A program made the translations under genes and the position numbers. This document shows positions 5,490-13,095 of a stretch of DNA of 23,765 nucleotides, piece by piece; position 1 is the stretch's first letter; each line of letters begins with the position of its first letter. The notes under the pieces are model-generated. The model was not told the DNA's origin, did not search any database, and saw nothing but the letters and a program-made list of their open reading frames with translations. Source of the stretch: Deltaproteobacteria bacterium (GTDB taxonomy: Bacteria; Desulfobacterota; Desulfobaccia; Desulfobaccales; 0-14-0-80-60-11); NCBI GenBank assembly GCA_023381945.1, contig JAMCQY010000320.1, forward strand, positions 1 through 23,765. The letters run 5' to 3'.

Positions 5490-8024
5490 ATGACTAAAGA
5501 AGAAAATCTGCCCATGAATATGCGCGCTAAGATCCTGGCGGAATGCATCGGCTTGGCGCCGCCGCCCTGCCAGGCCGCCTGTCCCCTGGATATCCGGGTG
5601 CGTGAACAGATGCGCTGCCTTAAGGAAGGGAAGACGGCCGAGGCCCTGGCGGTGGTGCTGGAGCGCTGCCCCTTTCCCGGCATCCTGGGCCGCATCTGCG
5701 CCCGCCCTTGCGAAAGTTCCTGTACCCGAGGTTCTTTGGGCGGGCCCATCGCCATTGCGGGTTTGAAAAGGTATCTGGCTGATCTGGAGCCAGAAGCCAT
5801 GTTAAAGGTTGACCCCGGCCCAATGCTGCCGGAACGGGTGGCCGTGGTGGGCGGCGGCCCGGCGGGGCTCATGGCCGCTTACGAGATCAGACTCAAAGGC
5901 TACCAGGTGACCTTGTTTGAGGCCGAGGCGCAACTGGGCGGCGCCCTGCGCCTTTACGTGCCGGCTTACCGCCTGCCCCGGGAGGTTCTGGACCGGGAAA
6001 CCGGCCTCATCGAGAAGCTGGGAGCAGAGGTGCGCTTGAAAACACGGCTGGGGCGGGACGTGCAACTGGAGGAGCTGCGCCGTGATTTCGCCGCGGTCTT
6101 CCTGGCAGTGGGCTGCCATAAAAGCCTGCTCCTGGAGGCGGCCGGCGAACAACTTTCCGGAGTCTGGTACGCCCTCGATTTTCTGAAAACGGTCAACTCC
6201 GGCGCCCCCCCACAGGTCGGCCCCCGGGTGGCAGTCATCGGCGGGGGCAACGCCGCAGTGGACGCAGCGCGCAGCGCCCGGCGCCTGGGGGCCTCGCAAG
6301 TCACGATGATCTGCCTGGAGACCAGAGAAGAAATGCCCGCCTCGCTGCCGGAGATCGCCGCGGCAGAGGCCGAAGGCATTGAACCGGTCCACCGCCTGGG
6401 GGTGAAGCGCATCCTGGGTCAGGGCAATAAGGTGGCCGGGGTGCAGCTCAAGGCCGTGGCCCGGGTCTTTGATGAGACCGGCCGGTTCGCCCCGGTTTAT
6501 TTGGAGGACCAACTCAGTGAACGGCCCGCTGATACGGTCATCATCGCGGTGGGTCAGACCGCAGATTTCCGTTTCTTCGGTCCGGGACTGGGTTTCGATA
6601 CCTCCTCCAAGGCCAAGCTGGACGCGGACCCCGTCAGCCTGGCCACCCGCATCCCCGGCGTCTTTGCCGGCGGTGACTTGATCACCGGACCGCGCACGGC
6701 GGTGGCCGCCTTTGCCGCCGGCCGCCGGGCCGCCCTGGCCATCGACGCTTACCTGCAAGGCCGAAAATTGCCGGAGGGCCTGGCGCCCCAGGAAAGCGGC
6801 AGCACCGATTTGGTGGTGGATACCACGGGGATTGCCGCGGCGCCGCGGGAGCAAATGCCCGAGCTTGGCCTGGCAGCGCGCCTGGCCGCGCCTACCGCCG
6901 AAGTGGAGCAGGGTTACAAATCGGCCGCGGCCCAGGCAGAAGCGTCCCGATGCTTGGAATGTACCTGTTCCCAGTGCGTCAAGAACTGCACCTTTTTGCA
7001 GCACTACGTCCAGGGCTTCCCGGCTACGGAACAGGAATTGGTGCAGATTCTGGCCGAGCGGGGCGAGGCCGAACCCGTTATCCCTTATTCCTGTCATATC
7101 TGCGGCCTGTGTCAGGCAGTCTGTCCCAAGGACCTGCATGCCGGTCAGGCCTGCCTGGAGTTCCGGGAGCACCTGGTCGCCCAGGGGAAAGCGCCATTGG
7201 CCCCACATAAAGGCGTGCAAAATTACGTGCGCTGGGGGACCCACCCCACCTTTGCCCTGAGCCGGCCTGATCCATCCACTGGCAAGGCCCGGCGGGTCTT
7301 TTTCCCCGGCTGCTCCCTGCCGGGCCACAGCCCCCACCTGGTCAAGGCGGCCTATGCCTATCTGCGGGAGCGGCTCCCCGATACCGGCATCCTGCTCAAC
7401 TGTTGCGGCGCGCCCAGCCAGTTGCTGGGCGAACGGCAGGTGCTGGAGGAAGTTGCCGGCGGAGTGGCTCGTGAGCTGGAAAAATTGGGAGCCACCGAAC
7501 TTATCGCCGCCTGCACCCACTGCCTCCATACAATTCAAGACCTATTGCCAGGCATTGAGACGCGCTCGATCTATGAGGTCATGGCGGAGACCGGCCTGCC
7601 GCGGGGCCTGGATGTGAGCCATACGGAAATCTTTAATATCCACGATGCCTGCGGTGCCCGGCATATGCCGCCGATCCACGAGGCGGTACGCCACGTGGTA
7701 AAGGACGCAGGTCACGATTTTGAGGAGATGCCTCATAACCAGGAGCGCAGTATTTGCTGCGGCTCCGGCGGCATGGTTCCCGCCGTGGCCCCGGCCCTGG
7801 CCCAGAAGATGACCGAGGCTCGCCTGGCGGAAGCCAAATTCGACCTGATCACCTATTGCGCCGCCTGCCGGGCCCGCTTTGCCGCGGCGGGCCGGCCCTC
7901 GCTGCACCTGCTGGAGTTGATTTTCAACCGCAACTGGCGCGAGGCCAGGACCGCAGCCCCCGCCAGCTCCCTGACCCGTTGGATCCGCCGCTGGCGCTTG
8001 AAGCGGCATATGGAGAAATTGTAA
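5490..8024 (+). CDS. GltD-like FAD oxidoreductase fused to FeS and HdrB-like CCG domains
   Basis: 844 residues from the ATG at 5490; the frame is open upstream to 5382, but that part lies in repeat B1, and ATGs at 5514 and 5520 are other options. Order: N-terminal cysteine cluster of GltD type (C19, C27, C31, then GRICARPCESSC); FAD fold VAVVGGGPAG (117-126); NAD(P) fold VAVIGGGNAA (247-256); GVFAGGD before 397; a cluster region CLECTCSQCVKNC (488-500); a ferredoxin-like CHICGLCQAVCP (535-546); then two CCG domains as in heterodisulfide reductase HdrB/GlpC (C608, CCG at 638-640, C675; C721, CCG at 756-758, C790 and C793). It should move electrons between NAD(P)H and a disulfide, quinone or redox protein in the cytoplasm. 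The basic C-terminus might touch a membrane. The physiological partner is unknown; no hdrA or hdrC is adjacent. Confidence 0.85.
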   Translation: MTKEENLPMNMRAKILAECIGLAPPPCQAACPLDIRVREQMRCLKEGKTAEALAVVLERCPFPGILGRICARPCESSCTRGSLGGPIAIAGLKRYLADLEPEAMLKVDPGPMLPERVAVVGGGPAGLMAAYEIRLKGYQVTLFEAEAQLGGALRLYVPAYRLPREVLDRETGLIEKLGAEVRLKTRLGRDVQLEELRRDFAAVFLAVGCHKSLLLEAAGEQLSGVWYALDFLKTVNSGAPPQVGPRVAVIGGGNAAVDAARSARRLGASQVTMICLETREEMPASLPEIAAAEAEGIEPVHRLGVKRILGQGNKVAGVQLKAVARVFDETGRFAPVYLEDQLSERPADTVIIAVGQTADFRFFGPGLGFDTSSKAKLDADPVSLATRIPGVFAGGDLITGPRTAVAAFAAGRRAALAIDAYLQGRKLPEGLAPQESGSTDLVVDTTGIAAAPREQMPELGLAARLAAPTAEVEQGYKSAAAQAEASRCLECTCSQCVKNCTFLQHYVQGFPATEQELVQILAERGEAEPVIPYSCHICGLCQAVCPKDLHAGQACLEFREHLVAQGKAPLAPHKGVQNYVRWGTHPTFALSRPDPSTGKARRVFFPGCSLPGHSPHLVKAAYAYLRERLPDTGILLNCCGAPSQLLGERQVLEEVAGGVARELEKLGATELIAACTHCLHTIQDLLPGIETRSIYEVMAETGLPRGLDVSHTEIFNIHDACGARHMPPIHEAVRHVVKDAGHDFEEMPHNQERSICCGSGGMVPAVAPALAQKMTEARLAEAKFDLITYCAACRARFAAAGRPSLHLLELIFNRNWREARTAAPASSLTRWIRRWRLKRHMEKL

Positions 8025-8113
8025 GTTATATTCGAGGAGAGGGCCGGGGGCCGCCAACCCCGAAATGAGATTAGAAAAAACGGCTCGTCTCAATAATCAA
8101 GGAGTAAATTAAA

Positions 8114-8629
8114 GTGAGAGCGAAAACCCAGAAAAAAAATATGTCTCAGGAATGGACAGTTTGTCTGGATGATACCCCTGTAGGACCGCTGCGCCTCAGC
8201 TTCACGGATAAAGGGCTGGCCGCGCTGGATTTTGCCGATAAAGGTTGCGAAGCCGAGCCTATGCCCCCTCCCCCGCTGGCGTTGCAACCCATGATAGACG
8301 CAGCCAAGGAGGCTTTGAGTAATTATTTTAAGGATGGCGATACAGACTTTGCCGGTCTTTCCTTGGACCTGCAGGGCACGCCTTTTCAGCAAAAAGTTTG
8401 GCAGGAGTTGCAGCGCATCCCTCGCGGGGCCGCCATCTCTTATAAAGAGTTGGCCAAAAGGGCCGGTTCGCCCCTGGGCAGCCGGGCCGCGGGCCAGGCC
8501 AACCGTCGCAACCCCGTGCCCATCATTGTGCCATGCCATCGGGTCATCAGTGCGGACGGCACGCTGGGTGGGTACAGTTCGGGATTGGACCGGAAGCGCT
8601 GGCTGCTGAAACACGAAGGGGCGATGTAG
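8114..8629 (+). CDS. ogt: Methylated-DNA-protein-cysteine methyltransferase
   Basis: 171-residue O6-alkylguanine-DNA alkyltransferase, which repairs alkylated guanine by moving the alkyl group to its own cysteine. The C-terminal domain is complete: GTPFQQKVWQEL, the DNA-binding ISYKELAKRAG, and the active site IIVPCHRVI with acceptor C141, then GGYSSGLDRKRWLL. The N-terminal domain is short and less conserved. The GTG at 8114 is chosen because AAGGAG (8099-8104) lies 9 bases before it; the ATG at 8141 lacks such a site. The last Met and the TAG stop are within a palindromic repeat that follows, so the native 3' end may have been replaced. Confidence 0.92.
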   Translation: MRAKTQKKNMSQEWTVCLDDTPVGPLRLSFTDKGLAALDFADKGCEAEPMPPPPLALQPMIDAAKEALSNYFKDGDTDFAGLSLDLQGTPFQQKVWQELQRIPRGAAISYKELAKRAGSPLGSRAAGQANRRNPVPIIVPCHRVISADGTLGGYSSGLDRKRWLLKHEGAM

Positions 8630-8734
8630 GGACGGGTCTGAAACCCGCCCCCACGAAAACCAATGGCACAAAGTACAGGCGAGACGCCTGCGCCACCAAG
8701 TTTGACCCGCGTACGCACAGGCTGGAAAGCCTGT
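8629..8734. repeat. Cluster of three unrelated hairpin repeats
   Basis: Three short palindromes stand in a row: gggacgggt...acccgccccc (8629-8652), caggcg-aga-cgcctg (8676-8690) and acaggct...agcctgt (8717-8734). The last resembles the second hairpin inside element A1, so these units spread on their own or inside larger frames. They lie between the alkyltransferase stop and the convergent nuclease gene and may serve as transcript ends. A gacccctggcccctg word follows at 8753-8767, near the nuclease stop. Confidence 0.7.
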
Positions 8735-8770
8735 ATTACTATGCTTTTCACTGACCCCTGGCCCCTGCCC

Positions 8771-9436
8771 TCAAGGTTTGCAGCTGCGGCAAGGGCTGTA
8801 GCCCTGGGAGTAGGCCTCTTGCAGGGAGGTGAAGCGCACCCGGTTGGCCGGCTTCATGCGGGCGGCCAGGGGGCAGTTGGGGCGGTGCAGGCGCAGAGAA
8901 TTTTTATTTCCCAGGTAATAGGCCTCATTCTGTTGCTGCGCCAGGGGTTTATGCCAGAGGCCTAAGCCTGCGGCCATAGCCTCCTGTTGAGCAGCGTTCA
9001 GGGTCTCCTGGTGGCGCAGGTTTGGGGCCTGAGAGTAGACCCGGGCCAAGCCCTGGCGCACCAACATCTGGTTGACCATGGCGCCGTCGGGCAGGTAAAG
9101 GTAGGCCAGCAGGCGGCCGTAGCGGTCGTAACGCTCCCGGTCGTATTCCAGGCGCACCGTCTTTCCCACGATCAGCCGAGCCACATAATCTTTGGACTGC
9201 TGCGCCAAAAACTCCGCCGGTCGCCCATCTCTGGCCATTTCCGGGGCATCGATCCCCAAAAGGCGCACCCGGGCGCCGCCTGCCAATTCCACGGTGTCGC
9301 CATCGATCGCCTGGGTCACTTCGGCCTTCCCGGGCGGGCCTGGAGCCTGGCCGCAGGCCGACAACAGCGCCAGGTGCAAGACGACGCACAGCAGGAAGAG
9401 GCGGAGATTAATGCACTGGCGCAAAAGAATTTTCAT
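8771..9436 (-). CDS. Thermonuclease-like (SNase) lipoprotein with C-terminal zinc-site domain
   Basis: 221 residues. A lipoprotein signal (LLSAC, lipidated C28) places it in the cell envelope. The staphylococcal-nuclease domain spans about 37-162 with IDGDTVEL (44-51), VRLLGIDAPE (57-66) and RYDRYGRLLAYLYL (102-115); by family alignment D47, R58, D63, E66 and R108 match the catalytic and calcium-binding set, so activity is likely. The tail (173-221) has H184, C188 and CRSC (216-219), an HxxxC...CxxC arrangement like the Ada-type zinc-binding module often attached to bacterial SNases. Probably cleaves extracytoplasmic nucleic acid. The ATG precedes a basic n-region and a good signal core. Confidence 0.87.
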   Translation of the reverse strand: MKILLRQCINLRLFLLCVVLHLALLSACGQAPGPPGKAEVTQAIDGDTVELAGGARVRLLGIDAPEMARDGRPAEFLAQQSKDYVARLIVGKTVRLEYDRERYDRYGRLLAYLYLPDGAMVNQMLVRQGLARVYSQAPNLRHQETLNAAQQEAMAAGLGLWHKPLAQQQNEAYYLGNKNSLRLHRPNCPLAARMKPANRVRFTSLQEAYSQGYSPCRSCKP

Positions 9437-9494
9437 AAGAACCTAAAATTTGTCTTCCCCCTCACCCTCTCCCCCATAAGCGCTAACTTAGTGC

Positions 9495-9677
9495 ACTTAT
9501 AGCGTTTGCCAAAAGTTTCTTCTGGCTTTTCAAATCCCCCTAAATCCCCCTTTTTCAAAGGGGGACTTTTAAAGGAATTCCACTGAGTTCCCCCCTTTGA
9601 AAAAGAGGGGATAGGGGGGATTTTGAGAAGTTGCGTACACCACATTTAGGAAAAAACTTTTGGCAATTGCTATAACT
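9495..9677. repeat. MITE-like element B2 with nested palindrome
   Basis: Terminal repeats of about 27 bases (9495-9521 and 9651-9677) share ttgccaaaagttt and match at roughly 23 positions. They are close to the ends of B1 (5336-5468). The interior differs: arms 9532-9564 and about 9590-9624 form a long hairpin of AAATCCCCC/CAAAGGGGG words. It stands 3 bases from element A2. Confidence 0.8.
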
Positions 9678-9680
9678 GAT

Positions 9681-9814
9681 GAGCCTCTTTCAAAAAGTAT
9701 TTTTGTCATCCTGAGCGAAGCGAAGGATCTCGTATTTTCCCTTAATTATCTGAGATTCTTCGGTCGCTGCGCTCCCTCAGAATGACAGGAAAGGAGACTT
9801 TTGCAAGAGGCTCT
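9681..9814. repeat. MITE-like element A2 with nested palindrome
   Basis: Ends gagcctctttcaaaa (9681-9695) and ttttgcaagaggctc (9800-9814) are inverted repeats of the A1 type with one mismatch. The interior is a different palindrome: gtcatcctgag (9705-9715) against ctcagaatgac (9776-9786), with GAGCGAAGCGAAGGATCTC-type words known as dispersed repeats in many bacteria. Total length 134, almost the same as A1 (131), despite unrelated contents. Confidence 0.82.
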
Positions 9815-9815
9815 G

Positions 9816-10784
9816 CTAACTTTTAATTTTGCCCACCACCTGGTAACCTTCTTCTCGGAGTTTGGAGGCAAAATAGGGAATGGTTTCCTTCAGCCCCTGC
9901 TCCAGGGGGATCACGGGCTGCCAGTCCAATAATTCCCGGGCCCGGCTAATGTCCGGACGCCGCCGCCCCGGGTCGTCGGGCGGCAACGGGCGGTAGCTGA
10001 GGGCCGAGGGGGTGTCGATCAAGGCCAAGACCTTTTGGGCCAGCTCCATGATGGTGAATTCATCCGGGTTGCCCAGATTCACGGGCTCAAAGACCTCCGG
10101 CCGGTTCATCAGGCGCATCAAGGCCTCCACCAGATCGGAGACATAGCAGAAAGACCGGGTCTGCTGGCCTTCGCCGTAGACGGTGATCTCGCCGCCGGTG
10201 AGGGCCTGGACGATGAAATTGCTCACCACCCGGCCGTCATTGATGGCCATTCTGGGACCGAAGGTATTGAAGATGCGCGGAAGGCGGATATCCACGCGGT
10301 TTGAACGATGGTAATCCATCATCAGGGTCTCCGCCACGCGCTTGCCTTCGTCGTAGCAGCTTCTCAGGCCAATGGTGTTGACGTTGCCCCAGTATTCCTC
10401 TTTTTGAGGATGGACCTGAGGGTCGCCGTAGATCTCGGAAGTTGAGGCCAGCAGGATGCGGGCTTTTACCCGTTTGGCCAGACCCAGCATGTTAAGGGTC
10501 CCCAGGACATTGGTCTTGATGGTCTTTACCGGATTGTATTGGTAATGCACCGGTGAGGCGGGACAAGCCAGGTGGTAGATCTGGTCTACTTCCAGCATGA
10601 TGGGGTTCACTACGTCGTGGCGGATCAGCTCCAGCCTGGGGTTGTCCCGTAAATGCCCCACATTGGCCTTGGAGCCGGTGAAGTAATTATCCAGGCTGAT
10701 GACTTCATGATGCTGGCCGAGGAGCCGTTCCACCAGGTGCGAGCCGATGAACCCCGCTCCCCCGGTCACCAATATGCGGGCCAT
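9816..10784 (-). CDS. uxs: UDP-glucuronic acid decarboxylase (UDP-xylose synthase)
   Basis: 322-residue extended short-chain dehydrogenase. It converts UDP-glucuronate to UDP-xylose with bound NAD in the cytoplasm, feeding surface polysaccharide synthesis. Features: GGAGFIG (8-14, NAD binding), [15 protein letters not shown] (71-85), [11 protein letters not shown] (112-122), the catalytic SCYDEGK with Y144 and K148, [10 protein letters not shown] and [11 protein letters not shown]. These UXS words separate it from UDP-glucose epimerase and dTDP-glucose dehydratase. Length fits the soluble bacterial UXS form. AAGGAG lies 10 bases before the ATG. No other sugar-nucleotide gene is adjacent. It ends 1 base from element A2. 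Confidence 0.92.
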   Translation of the reverse strand: MARILVTGGAGFIGSHLVERLLGQHHEVISLDNYFTGSKANVGHLRDNPRLELIRHDVVNPIMLEVDQIYHLACPASPVHYQYNPVKTIKTNVLGTLNMLGLAKRVKARILLASTSEIYGDPQVHPQKEEYWGNVNTIGLRSCYDEGKRVAETLMMDYHRSNRVDIRLPRIFNTFGPRMAINDGRVVSNFIVQALTGGEITVYGEGQQTRSFCYVSDLVEALMRLMNRPEVFEPVNLGNPDEFTIMELAQKVLALIDTPSALSYRPLPPDDPGRRRPDISRARELLDWQPVIPLEQGLKETIPYFASKLREEGYQVVGKIKS

Positions 10785-10951
10785 AGGTGCTATTCTCCTT
10801 GCTGCGTTTTTCCGTTTCCCATTGTAACTCTACCGGGCCGCCAGTGTAAATTCCAGATTGACAGCCTGACACATTTAAATGTATGAAAAAACTTGCAGCG
10901 GTGAAATTTCAACTTACAGTAAAAATTAAAAACTTGAAATTCGGGAGAACT

Positions 10952-11542
10952 ATGGATAGAGATCGTGGTTTGAGAACAATCGGCGCCGGCTTCCGGGTCA
11001 AGTTCGTCAATCTTCTGATTATCCTGCTATTAGTCTCCTCATGCGCACCGCCGAGTAACAAAGCCGAGGAGGAATTGCGCGGGCAGGTCGCGGAACTCAG
11101 GAAAGAAGTCAAGGCTTTGGGGGAAAAGATCGATAAGTTGGAAGCCGCCCAGCAGTCCCTGCTGACGGCCTTGAAACCAGCGGCGCATCCGCCGGAGATG
11201 GTCGTCGCCCCACCGCCGCAGCCGCAGCAATTCCAACCGCCCGCGGCGCCGGCGCCCCTAACCGTCAGCCAGCTGCTGGCCAGCAAGGATAAATACCTGG
11301 GCGCCCGGGTGACGGTCAAGGGCGAGGCGGGACCGGTGATGGTGCACCACAAGTCCCTGATGCTTACGTCCCCGCAGGGCATGGTGGAGGTACTTTTTGG
11401 CAAACTTCCCGACCCCAAGCAGGTGGCGCGCCTCACTTCCACCCCCATTGATCATCCATTGACGGTCACCGGTGTGGTGGGCCTGCCTCCCGGGACGGCC
11501 GGGGCCGCCAAGCTGCAAATTACCGCCGAGGCCGTAGATTAA
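10952..11542 (+). CDS. Coiled-coil lipoprotein with putative OB-fold domain
   Basis: 196 residues from the ATG at 10952, which has GGGAG just upstream; an in-frame ATG at 10883 would add 23 residues ahead of the signal peptide and is less likely. The lipobox LVSSC gives lipidated C31. Residues 36-72 (AEEELRGQVAELRKEVKALG onward) are a short coiled coil, 77-103 is a Pro/Gln-rich linker, and 104-196 (LTVSQLLASKDKYLGARVTV, then VMVHHKSLMLTSPQGMVEVL) looks like an OB fold of the kind in small envelope stress proteins. Function unknown. The permease gene follows 49 bases later on the same strand. Confidence 0.72.
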   Translation: MDRDRGLRTIGAGFRVKFVNLLIILLLVSSCAPPSNKAEEELRGQVAELRKEVKALGEKIDKLEAAQQSLLTALKPAAHPPEMVVAPPPQPQQFQPPAAPAPLTVSQLLASKDKYLGARVTVKGEAGPVMVHHKSLMLTSPQGMVEVLFGKLPDPKQVARLTSTPIDHPLTVTGVVGLPPGTAGAAKLQITAEAVD

Positions 11543-11591
11543 AAGGGAGTCCATTCCAGCGTCATTCTGGCGGCCTTTAACCCGGCGCCTG

Positions 11592-12968
11592 TTGGCGAAG
11601 AAAGCCACTCACGGCGACGCCCCGGAGGGTGAGGCCCCGGTTTTGCGGCGCAGCCTCACCCGGCTGGACCTCATGGTCATCGGGGTGGCCCAGATCATCG
11701 GCGCCGGCATCTTCGTCATCTCCGGGGTGGGCGTCAAGATCGCCGGCCCCGGACTGCTGCTCTCCTTCCTGCTGGCGGGCGCCGCCTGCGCCCTGGCAGC
11801 CCTGTGTTATGCCGAGCTGGCGGCCATGATGCCCCAGGCCGGCAGCGCTTACACCTATGCCTACGGCATCTTCGGCGAGTTGGCGGCCTGGATCATCGGC
11901 TGGGACCTGATCCTGGAATATGGCATGGGCGCGGCCACCGTGGCCGCGGGTTGGTCTTTCTACCTGCAGGACTTGCTGGCGGGCCAAGGTATGCGCTTGC
12001 CCATGTGGGCCAGCGGGCCGCCCTGGAGCGCCCCAGACCGGGTACTTAACCTGCCCGCCGCCCTGATCGTGGCCTTTTTTGCCGTCCTGCTCATCTTTCG
12101 AACCCGCCTCAACGCCCTGATCGCCCGAATCATCGTTATGGTGAAACTGGCGGTGATTGCCTTTATTCTGGCTTTAGGGGCAGGCTTCGTCCAGCCCCAT
12201 AACTGGCTGCCCCTGGCGCCTCACGGCGCGGCCAGCATTATCCAGGCCGCCTCCCTGGTCTTCTTTGCCTATCTGGGCTTTGATGTGGTGGCCATCACCG
12301 CCGAGGAGTCCAGGCGTCCTGACCGTGATGTGCCCTTCGGCATTATCGGGTCGCTCGCCTTTTGCAGCCTTATCTATCTGGCTGCTGCCTTGGTGCTGTT
12401 GGGAATGGCTCCCTACACCCAGGTAGACCCGGATTCGCCTTTTTCCACCGTCTTCCGCCAGATCGGCCTGCCCTGGGCCGGAGACGTGGTGGCCGTAGGG
12501 GCCATGATCGGCATCACCAGTGTCCTTTATATGCTTTTGCTCGCCCAGCCCCGGGTGCTCTTCGCCATGGCTCGGGACGGCCTGCTGCCGCCGGCCGTGG
12601 CGGCCTTGCATCCCCGCCATCACACCCCCCATCGCATGACCTTGCTGTGCGGCGCCACCGTAGCCCTGGTGGCCGCGCTCACTCCCATTGAGAAACTGGC
12701 TTATCTCTGCAACATCGGCACCCTGTTCGCCTTTTTCCTGGTGTGCCTGGGGGTCCTGGTCCTGAGGATCAGCCGCCCTGCCCTGCCCCGGCCCTTCCGT
12801 TGCCCCTGGGGCAAAACCGTTTCCGCCCTGGGAGCCATGGTCTGCCTGGGCCTGATGCTTTCCATGCCCGCGGCCTCCTGGTGGCGCCTGGGACTGTGGC
12901 TGCTGATCGGCCTGGCCGTCTATTTCCTTTACTCCTGGCGGTCCGGACGTTTCAGAAGTCTTGGTTAG
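11592..12968 (+). CDS. APC-family amino acid permease
   Basis: 458-residue membrane transporter with about 12 spans. GVAQIIGAGIFVISG (31-45) is the broken TM1 motif of the amino acid-polyamine-organocation superfamily, and FFAYLGFDVVAITAEESRRP marks TM6 and the following loop as in the cationic-amino-acid (CAT/YhdG-like) branch. Expected role: uptake or exchange of amino acids in the inner membrane, driven by ion gradient or counter-substrate. The start is uncertain: the frame is open back to 11538, no ATG precedes TM1, and the TTG at 11592 has no clear ribosome binding site. GGGAG at 11545-11549 would fit an unusual start near 11553. Substrate not predictable from sequence alone. Confidence 0.85.
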   Translation: MAKKATHGDAPEGEAPVLRRSLTRLDLMVIGVAQIIGAGIFVISGVGVKIAGPGLLLSFLLAGAACALAALCYAELAAMMPQAGSAYTYAYGIFGELAAWIIGWDLILEYGMGAATVAAGWSFYLQDLLAGQGMRLPMWASGPPWSAPDRVLNLPAALIVAFFAVLLIFRTRLNALIARIIVMVKLAVIAFILALGAGFVQPHNWLPLAPHGAASIIQAASLVFFAYLGFDVVAITAEESRRPDRDVPFGIIGSLAFCSLIYLAAALVLLGMAPYTQVDPDSPFSTVFRQIGLPWAGDVVAVGAMIGITSVLYMLLLAQPRVLFAMARDGLLPPAVAALHPRHHTPHRMTLLCGATVALVAALTPIEKLAYLCNIGTLFAFFLVCLGVLVLRISRPALPRPFRCPWGKTVSALGAMVCLGLMLSMPAASWWRLGLWLLIGLAVYFLYSWRSGRFRSLG

Positions 12969-13095
12969 CGGATTTGCGAGGAACAAGGAGGAAAGGATCT
13001 ACTGGGCTGATGCACCAGGAGGCGATAGAAGCCCAGATCAGCCACGGTTTTCGACCAACAAAATCACCGCGTCCTGATAAGCCGGGATTATCCCG

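Noticed and set aside
5802..7538. 578-residue minus-strand open frame
   Set aside because: Fully antisense to the FAD/HdrB-like fusion gene, whose motifs are unmistakable; long antisense frames are common in GC-rich coding DNA.
3714..9814. CRISPR array
   Set aside because: The repeats are palindromic, of unequal spacing and few in number, with no regular spacers and no cas genes.
12174..12986. 270-residue minus-strand open frame
   Set aside because: Antisense of the permease; Gly/Gln-rich composition without any recognisable motif.
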